Shown in pieces: positions 58,566-64,000 of a stretch of 64,000 nucleotides of DNA. Positions within the stretch are counted from its first letter, which is position 1. Every line of letters begins with the position of its first letter. The stretch lies in assembly GCF_015500075.1 (NCBI RefSeq), contig NZ_CP045496.1, forward strand, positions 3,730,001 to 3,794,000, read 5' to 3'. Origin of the DNA: Mesorhizobium sp. INR15. GTDB lineage: Bacteria > Pseudomonadota > Alphaproteobacteria > Rhizobiales > Rhizobiaceae. The position numbers and the translations under genes were made by a program. Under the pieces are notes generated by a model, which was not told the origin of the DNA, made no database searches, and was given only the letters and a program-made list of their open reading frames with translations.

Positions 58566-61088
58566 ATGCCTTTTCAGTTGCTGAGTCGCCAAGAAATCAT
58601 GCTTTTCCGATTGCTCCGTCTGTTTTTGCTCGTCGCGCTTGTCGTTGCAGCGCCGCTGTCGCCTGGCGCGGTGGCACAAGGGCTCGGCCAGGCGCCTGCA
58701 GGACTGGTCGCCGACCAGCAGAAAATCCTGCAGGACCTGACGACCAAGACCGACAATCTCGAAAAGAAGATTCAGCAGGACGCCGAGGACGATGGCAGCC
58801 TCGTCGATATCCGCCTGCAGCTCGAGGAGCTGTCGCGCCAGTCCCTGAACAGTGCGCTGGCCTTCCGTGCCCGCCTTGGCGAGATCAACGCCCGGCTCGA
58901 GCAATTGGGCGCCGCACCGACCTCCGGCCAGCCGCCGGAGCCCGACATTGTCAGCGGCGAGCGCCAGGGGCTGGTGTCCGAAAAGGCGGAGATCAACTCG
59001 GTCATCGCCTTGGCGCAGACGCTGTCGATCCGCATCAGCGGGTTGATCGACAAGATCGGCAACATGCGCAGTGAGCTTTTCCGCAACCTTTTGACCAAGC
59101 GCTATGTGTTGTCCGATGCGCTGAGCCCGCAGGTGTTTTCCGACGCCGGCGACGAGGTCGGCAATTTCTACAAGGCGGTGTCGTCTTGGCTGGCCTTCGC
59201 TTTCAAGTTCAAATTCCAGGCTATCCTCGCCGCAACCTTCGTGGCGCTCGGCCTTGCGCTGGTGCTGCTGGTCGGTGGCAGGCGCATGTTCGGCCGGATT
59301 TTCGAAGCCGATCCCGCAGTAGAGGATCCGTCCTACCTCAGCCGCTTGTCTGTGGCCTTCTGGTCGACATTGCTGCCGACGCTGGCGGTCGGCGCCTTTC
59401 TCGGCTCAACCATTTTCTTTTTCAACTATTACAACGTGTTGCGCGGCGACATTGGCCTATTCCTCAATGCGCTGGCCTCCGTGATCGCGGTGGTGTTCTG
59501 CGTCAATCGCCTGACCAACGCGGCGCTGTCGCCGCGGCTGCCGAACTGGCGCCTCATTCCGGTTGAAACTGGGCCGGCACGTTGGCTGGTACGCCTGACG
59601 ACCGCCATGGCCGTGGTCATCGGCCTCAACTATTTCCTCTCTATCGTCAACGACAAGATGGGGTCGCCGCTGTCGCTGACCATTGCCCGCAGTTTTGTCG
59701 CCACCGTCATCGTCGGCATCATCCTGATCCTGATGGCGATGCTGCGGCCGTTCAGGGCGCGCGACGGTAGCTGGCGGCCGTGGCCGGCATGGCTGCGTTA
59801 CCTGTCGTTTGCGCTCGGCCTGTTCACCATCGTTGCGGCGCTGCTCGGCTATATCGGCCTTGCCCTGTTTGTCTCGCAGCAGGTCGTCGTCACCGGCACC
59901 GTGCTGATCACCGCCTATATCGGCTTCCTGTCGGCGCGGGCGATTGGCGAGGAGGGCGCTTTCGCCAACACGTCCGTGGGGCGCTGGCTGTCCGCCAACT
60001 CCAGCTACGAAGACACCGCACTCGACCAACTTGGTCTTGTCGTGAGTGTCGCCATCAACGTGATGATCGTGCTGGTGTTCCTGCCGCTGATCCTGCTGAT
60101 GTGGGGGTTCCAGCCAGGCGACATCCAGGCCTGGGCTTACAAACTGGCGACAGGCATCACGATTGGGTCGGTGACGATTTCGGTCACCGGCATCCTCTCC
60201 GGCATCGTCGTCTTCATCATCGGCTATTTCCTGACCCGCTGGTTCCAGGGCTGGCTCGATGGTTCGGTCATGGCGCGTGGCCGGGTCGACACCGGTGTGC
60301 GCAATTCGATCCGGCTGGCGGTTGGCTATGCCGGCGTGGCATTGGCGGCGCTCGTCGGCATCTCGGCGGCGGGCATCGATCTCTCCAGCCTGGCGCTCGT
60401 TGCCGGTGCCCTTTCCCTCGGTATCGGTTTTGGCCTGCAGAATGTCGTGTCCAATTTCGTCTCCGGCCTGATCCTGCTTGCCGAGCGGCCATTCAAGGTT
60501 GGCGACTGGATCGTTGCCGGCGACGTCAGCGGCACGGTCAAGAAGATCAGTGTGCGCGCGACCGAGATCGAGACATTCCAACGGCAGTCGGTGATCCTGC
60601 CCAATTCCAACCTGATCAACAATGCCGTCGGCAACTGGACACATCGCAACAAGCTTGGCCGCATCGACATCAAGGTCGGTGTTGCCTACGGCACAGACGT
60701 CAAGCAGGTCCACGCCATCCTGCTCGAGATCGCACGCGGCCATGCGCTGGTGCTGAAGAACCCCGAACCCTTCGTGCTGTTTTCCAATTTTGGACCCGCG
60801 GCGCTCGAGTTCGAGATTCGGGTGTTTCTTGCCGATGTGATGAACGGCAACATCGTGCAGAACGACATCCGCTTCACGGTTCTCGAAACCTTCAACGACA
60901 AGCATATCGAGATCCCTTCGACGCCGCGTGCGGTCATCGACGTCAAGCATGCGAAAGCCTGGCCGACCGACGACGACAAGATCGAGGCCGATTTCGTCGA
61001 GCAGGAGCAAGCCAAGGCGGAGGCCGAGGCCGAGAAGAAGCGTCTGGCCAAAACCGGGCGGAAGGTGCGCAAGCCCGATCCCGACTGA
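58566..61088 (+). CDS. Large MscS-family mechanosensitive channel with DUF3772 N-terminal domain
   Basis: An 840-residue membrane protein. A signal peptide (LFRLLRLFLLVALVVAAPLSP, cleavage after AVA near residue 37) precedes a periplasmic helical DUF3772-type domain (about 45-200). Some eleven helices follow, then the MscS pore helix (LALVAGALSLGIGFGLQNVVSNFVSG, about 620-645) and the beta domain (LLAERPFKVGDWIVAGDVSG, ATEIETFQRQSVILPNSNLINN). A charged tail ends it. It is expected to release osmolytes on hypo-osmotic shock. ATG 58599 is an alternative start. It is divergent from soxB. Confidence 0.9.
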   Translation: MPFQLLSRQEIMLFRLLRLFLLVALVVAAPLSPGAVAQGLGQAPAGLVADQQKILQDLTTKTDNLEKKIQQDAEDDGSLVDIRLQLEELSRQSLNSALAFRARLGEINARLEQLGAAPTSGQPPEPDIVSGERQGLVSEKAEINSVIALAQTLSIRISGLIDKIGNMRSELFRNLLTKRYVLSDALSPQVFSDAGDEVGNFYKAVSSWLAFAFKFKFQAILAATFVALGLALVLLVGGRRMFGRIFEADPAVEDPSYLSRLSVAFWSTLLPTLAVGAFLGSTIFFFNYYNVLRGDIGLFLNALASVIAVVFCVNRLTNAALSPRLPNWRLIPVETGPARWLVRLTTAMAVVIGLNYFLSIVNDKMGSPLSLTIARSFVATVIVGIILILMAMLRPFRARDGSWRPWPAWLRYLSFALGLFTIVAALLGYIGLALFVSQQVVVTGTVLITAYIGFLSARAIGEEGAFANTSVGRWLSANSSYEDTALDQLGLVVSVAINVMIVLVFLPLILLMWGFQPGDIQAWAYKLATGITIGSVTISVTGILSGIVVFIIGYFLTRWFQGWLDGSVMARGRVDTGVRNSIRLAVGYAGVALAALVGISAAGIDLSSLALVAGALSLGIGFGLQNVVSNFVSGLILLAERPFKVGDWIVAGDVSGTVKKISVRATEIETFQRQSVILPNSNLINNAVGNWTHRNKLGRIDIKVGVAYGTDVKQVHAILLEIARGHALVLKNPEPFVLFSNFGPAALEFEIRVFLADVMNGNIVQNDIRFTVLETFNDKHIEIPSTPRAVIDVKHAKAWPTDDDKIEADFVEQEQAKAEAEAEKKRLAKTGRKVRKPDPD

Positions 61089-61290
61089 TGTGCTGAGATT
61101 CAGGTCACGCTGGGCTACGAATGGCGTGGCCTTGTCTGAATCTTAGCGCGCTTTGCGTCGCCGAAGACCGATTGCGGCATGAATGCGGCATTCAGTTGCG
61201 GTTCAGCTTCCATCTCATATAAGCTCCCATGCAAAGGGCGAGAATGCCTTGCGAAATGCAACAGAGGCGGTGGGAACACCGATATTGCAC

Positions 61291-61554
61291 ATGTGGAAGT
61301 CTCTCGTCGCTGCCGTCGCCTTGCTCGCCGCAAGCGGCTCGGCCTTTGCCGCAAGCGCGGTCAACAAGGACGCCGAGACCCGCACGCTCATCGTGACCGA
61401 AGGCAGCACCAAAAGCGATCTGGCGCTGGCCGCCGGTGAAACCGTGGAATTCTGTCCGAGCGGCTGTTTCGTCACCTTGCCGAATGGTGACCTCGAAGCC
61501 CTTACGGGTTCGGAAACGGTCGAAATTTCCGGCGGCGTCGCCCGCATCAAGTAA
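61291..61554 (+). CDS. Small secreted protein with a CPSGC motif
   Basis: An 87-residue protein. MWKSLVAAVALLAASGSAFA is a clear signal peptide (cleavage after residue 20), leaving a mature chain of about 67 residues in the periplasm. The mature part is predicted beta-rich with one cysteine pair in FCPSGCFV (residues about 54-60), which could form a disulfide or bind metal. I trimmed to ATG 61291. Strong terminators follow. I do not recognise the family; it looks like a short conserved rhizobial hypothetical. Confidence 0.75.
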   Translation: MWKSLVAAVALLAASGSAFAASAVNKDAETRTLIVTEGSTKSDLALAAGETVEFCPSGCFVTLPNGDLEALTGSETVEISGGVARIK

Positions 61555-61571
61555 TCTTGACCAAATGTTCT

Positions 61572-61601
61572 GAAAAGGCCGGGCAATTGCCCGGCCTTTT
61601 C
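61572..61601 (+). terminator. Strong bidirectional intrinsic terminator
   Basis: A perfect stem GAAAAGGCCGGGC (61572-61584) and GCCCGGCCTTTTC (61589-61601) surrounds an AATT loop, with A and T runs on either side. It lies 17 bases after the small secreted protein gene and would stop transcription in both directions. Confidence 0.9.
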
Positions 61602-61655
61602 TCGTTTGTGGTTACCGTTGCTTAACGATGAGTGGGAAATAGCGCCCTTCGCATA

Positions 61656-61675
61656 TGCCCGCGCCGGGCGTTTTT
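61656..61675 (+). terminator. Second terminator-like hairpin upstream of the UbiA gene
   Basis: GCCCG (61657-61661) and CGGGC (61665-61669) form a GC stem with a three-base loop followed by GTTTTT. It may back up the terminator 60 bases upstream or act as an attenuator in the leader of the next gene. Confidence 0.4.
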
Positions 61676-61777
61676 AACGTTCAATATGCCGTTCCCCGCT
61701 ATAGCTGGCCAAAGACGCCGAACAATGGCGCGCACCGAGAGTCCGGTTTTCCGGATCATACGCAGACAGGGACGGAT

Positions 61778-63211
61778 ATGGACGCGCGGTCGGACAGGAA
61801 CGCAATACCGCTCGCGGTCGATCTCGACGGCACGTTGATCGCAACCGACCTGTTGTGGGAAGGGCTGTTCATCCTTCTCAAGAAGAACCCGCTCTACATT
61901 TTCCTTGTGCCATTCTGGGCTCCCGGCGGACCGGCGCGGCTGAAGCAGGCGATCGCCCAGCGCATCGACATCGACCCGGCATCGCTGCCTTATCGCGAGG
62001 CGTTGCTGTGCCGCCTGCGCACCGAACACGCGGAAGGCCGCAAGATCGTGCTGGCGACCGGTACGCCGCGCAAATTCGCCGACGCCATCGCTGGGTATCT
62101 CGGCATTTTCGACCGTGTTCTTGCAACCGACGGCCTCGACAATCTGACTTCCGGCAAGAAGCGCGCTTCGCTGGTCGCGGCCTATGGCGACGGCGGCTTC
62201 GATTATGCCGGCAACAGCCGTCACGATCTCAAGGTCTTCGACGCCGCGCGCAACGCCATCATAGTGGCACCCGACCGTCATGCCGCGCGTTGGCAGGCAA
62301 CACATGGCGCCGAAACGGTGCCGACGCCGAAGCCGACATTCAGGACCATCGTCAAGATGCTGCGCGTGCATCAGTGGTTGAAGAACACGCTGATCGCCGT
62401 GCCGATGGTCCTGTCGCACGAATATTTCAACACCGGCATGATCTGGCAGTGCCTGCTGGCATTCATCTCGTTCAGCGCGGTGGCGTCGGCAATCTACATC
62501 CTCAACGATTTCTTCGACCTGTCACTCGATCGCACGCACCTGACCAAACGCAACCGGCCATTTGCCAGCGGCGTGCTGTCGATCCCATTCGGTCTCGGCG
62601 CGATTGCCGTGCTGCTGGCCATTGGTGTCGGCACCGGGTTGCTGCTGCCAATCGAGTTTCTGGCCGTTCTTGGCGGCTACATGATCATAACGACGGCCTA
62701 TTCGCTGTCGTTCAAGCGCATGCTTCTGGTCGATGTGCTGACGCTTGCCGGCCTCTACACGGTTCGAGTACTGGCGGGCGCGGCTGCGACCGGAGTCGAT
62801 GTCTCGTTCTGGCTGCTTGCCTTTTCGATCTTCTTCTTTCTGTCGCTGGCTCTGGTGAAGCGCTTTGTCGAATTGCGCACCACATGCATTTCGCCAGGTG
62901 AACGCATTGCCGGCCGCGGTTATCGCAGCGAGGACCAGGAGATCGTCGCCCAGGCCGGCATGGCCTCTGCTTTTTCCTCCGCACTGGTGCTGGCGCTCTA
63001 TATGGATAGCGTTTCGGTGCGCGAACTCTATCCGCACCCATGGCTGATCTGGCCGCTGGCGCCAATCGTCCTCTATCTCACCATGCGCGTCTGGATCCTC
63101 GCCCGCCGCAACGAGATGCATGACGATCCGGTCGTGTTCATCATCCGCGACTGGCGCAGCCAGATCGTCGTGCTGATCGGAGCGGCGCTGCTGGTCGTCG
63201 GGGGCTGGTAG
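61778..63211 (+). CDS. HAD hydrolase-UbiA prenyltransferase fusion protein
   Basis: A 477-residue two-domain protein. Residues 1-185 are a HAD-type phosphatase domain: nucleophile Asp15 and Asp17 in AVDLDGTLIATD, ATGTPRKF (motif II Thr), a lysine in SGKKRA and GNSRHDLKVF (motif III-like acidic residue). Residues about 190-477 are a UbiA prenyltransferase with the first Asp motif NDFFDLSLDR (Asp244, Asp247, Asp251) and a nine-helix membrane pattern. UbiA relatives include decaprenyl-phosphate phosphoribosyltransferase; the fused phosphatase could remove the 5-phosphate from the product. The next gene three bases on is DprE1-like, which supports this reading. I chose ATG 61778 with AGGGACGG upstream. 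Confidence 0.85.
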   Translation: MDARSDRNAIPLAVDLDGTLIATDLLWEGLFILLKKNPLYIFLVPFWAPGGPARLKQAIAQRIDIDPASLPYREALLCRLRTEHAEGRKIVLATGTPRKFADAIAGYLGIFDRVLATDGLDNLTSGKKRASLVAAYGDGGFDYAGNSRHDLKVFDAARNAIIVAPDRHAARWQATHGAETVPTPKPTFRTIVKMLRVHQWLKNTLIAVPMVLSHEYFNTGMIWQCLLAFISFSAVASAIYILNDFFDLSLDRTHLTKRNRPFASGVLSIPFGLGAIAVLLAIGVGTGLLLPIEFLAVLGGYMIITTAYSLSFKRMLLVDVLTLAGLYTVRVLAGAAATGVDVSFWLLAFSIFFFLSLALVKRFVELRTTCISPGERIAGRGYRSEDQEIVAQAGMASAFSSALVLALYMDSVSVRELYPHPWLIWPLAPIVLYLTMRVWILARRNEMHDDPVVFIIRDWRSQIVVLIGAALLVVGGW

Positions 63212-63213
63212 GC

Positions 63214-64000
63214 ATGGCCGGAGACCGCTTCCAGAGTTTTGGCCTTGCCACGCCGGCTGCGGCGGGCGCGATCCCGGCCGAGGAGGGCATCGCGCTGCTG
63301 AAGAACAGACAGGCGAAAAATGCATCCTTGCTTGCCTATGGAAATGGCCGCTCCTACGGCGATTCCTGCCAGAACGAGGCCGGCATGGTTGTCGACATGC
63401 GGTCACTTGACCGTATACGCGCCTTCAATGCCGAGACCGGCCTGCTTGAGGCGGACTCCGGTGTTTTGCTGTCCGAAATCATCGCTTATGCGGCCCCTTA
63501 CGGCTTCTTTCCGGCCGTCGTTCCCGGCACGCAGTTCGTCACGCTCGGCGGCGCTATCGCCAATGACATCCATGGCAAGAACCACCATCGGCGCGGCACG
63601 TTCGGCTGCCATGTCGAATCCTTCACGCTGTTGCGTTCCGACGGACGGACCTATCGCTGTTCGGCAACCGACAATGCACGGCTGTTTCGGGCAACGATTG
63701 GTGGCATGGGGCTGACCGGGCTCATCCTCTCGGCCTCGATCCGGCTGATGCGGGTGCCTTCGCTCGATATCGTCGAGAAGACAACGCCGTTTCGCGATCT
63801 CGCCGAGTTCTTTGGGCTGACCGAGGCCGCGGACCAGGCCAATGAATATGCCGTGGCCTGGATCGACCAGCTCGCCGGCGGCCGCAACCGCGGGCGCGGC
63901 TTGCTGCTTACCGGCAATCACGCCGAACACGGCTCGCATGCGGCCTCGCGCGCCGGCGGCAATCTTTCGGTGCCGTTCCAACTGCCGTTCAATGCGCTTA
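63214..64000 (+). CDS. DprE1-like FAD-binding oxidoreductase (partial, cut by window end)
   Basis: The frame from ATG 63214 is open to the window end (262 codons). It has the PCMH FAD-binding segments LLAYGNGRSYGDSC and VVPGTQFVTLGGAIANDIHGKNHHRRGTFG; the latter closely matches DprE1, the decaprenylphosphoryl-beta-D-ribose 2'-oxidase of mycobacteria. It follows the UbiA fusion gene by two bases, so the two probably act in succession: attachment of phosphoribose to a polyprenyl phosphate, dephosphorylation, then oxidation at C2 towards arabinose. The C-terminal half is outside the window. Confidence 0.85.
   Translation, partial: MAGDRFQSFGLATPAAAGAIPAEEGIALLKNRQAKNASLLAYGNGRSYGDSCQNEAGMVVDMRSLDRIRAFNAETGLLEADSGVLLSEIIAYAAPYGFFPAVVPGTQFVTLGGAIANDIHGKNHHRRGTFGCHVESFTLLRSDGRTYRCSATDNARLFRATIGGMGLTGLILSASIRLMRVPSLDIVEKTTPFRDLAEFFGLTEAADQANEYAVAWIDQLAGGRNRGRGLLLTGNHAEHGSHAASRAGGNLSVPFQLPFNAL

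Noticed and set aside
58392..58904. N-terminal extension of SoxB to about 594 residues
   Set aside because: The open frame runs back into the divergent MscS-type gene; the known SoxB start region (SAFSLL) fits ATG 58379.
59457..61010. A 517-codon minus-strand frame under the MscS-type gene
   Set aside because: Low-complexity, Asp/Gln/His-rich translation with no domain; the plus-strand MscS protein is unmistakable.

Overview
The window is high-GC, densely packed chromosomal DNA from an alphaproteobacterium of the order Rhizobiales, most likely a Mesorhizobium-type organism. This is inferred from gene order (nuoG-N, birA, rnj, mce, DUF1467 gene, proS, lolCD), the short alphaproteobacterial prolyl-tRNA synthetase, a GAAC-N7-GAAC type LexA operator, the cobU/O/D/C nomenclature-type cobalamin set, and a RIME-like palindromic repeat. 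I see no insertion sequence, prophage, CRISPR array or rRNA.

Region by region: 1-14288 is a long plus-strand housekeeping operon encoding complex I subunits G to N with a small pentapeptide-repeat protein inside it, then biotin ligase, ribonuclease J, methylmalonyl-CoA epimerase and a DUF1467 membrane protein. It is interrupted by one opposite-strand metallo-beta-lactamase-fold gene carrying a frameshift. 14289-14970 has no gene but holds a candidate minus-strand small RNA ending at a strong terminator. 14971-18277 is proS-lolC-lolD. 18431-18574 is a LexA-type promoter driving a 28-residue membrane peptide. 18684-30538 is mixed: an M50 protease-like membrane protein, lipB, a tRNA-Leu(GAG), a MipA/two-component operon, mgtE, a MerR regulator, membrane enzymes, an MFS carrier and a Rieske oxygenase. 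30652-35576 is a cobalamin-riboswitch-controlled cobalt uptake and cobalamin assembly block (cbtB, cbtA, cobU, cobO, then divergent cobD and cobC with a phosphatase).

35581-58379 is an accessory nitrogen and one-carbon catabolic region. A creatininase-family hydrolase and an atypical Rid protein face a sigma-54-type promoter that precedes an ABC transporter, a cytosine-deaminase-like amidohydrolase, a FAD oxidase and two flavodoxin-fold reductases. Next come two dimethylglycine/sarcosine dehydrogenase paralogues flanking an aminotransferase, an XRE-cupin regulator divergent from a nitroreductase, a drug-type MFS exporter, and the heterotetrameric sarcosine oxidase operon soxBDAG. Together with the Rieske (GbcA-like) enzyme this suggests stepwise demethylation of N-methylated compounds to glycine, with C1 units passed to folate.

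58566-64000 holds a large MscS-type channel, a small secreted protein with strong terminators, and a HAD-UbiA fusion followed by a DprE1-like oxidoreductase cut by the window end, a pair reminiscent of decaprenyl-phosphoarabinose synthesis.

The observations I rate highest are the LexA-controlled 28-residue membrane peptide, the sigma-54 promoter in front of the transporter/deaminase operon, the palindromic element that supplies the ribosome binding site of the deaminase gene, the candidate small RNA near 14500, and the HAD-UbiA/DprE1 pair.
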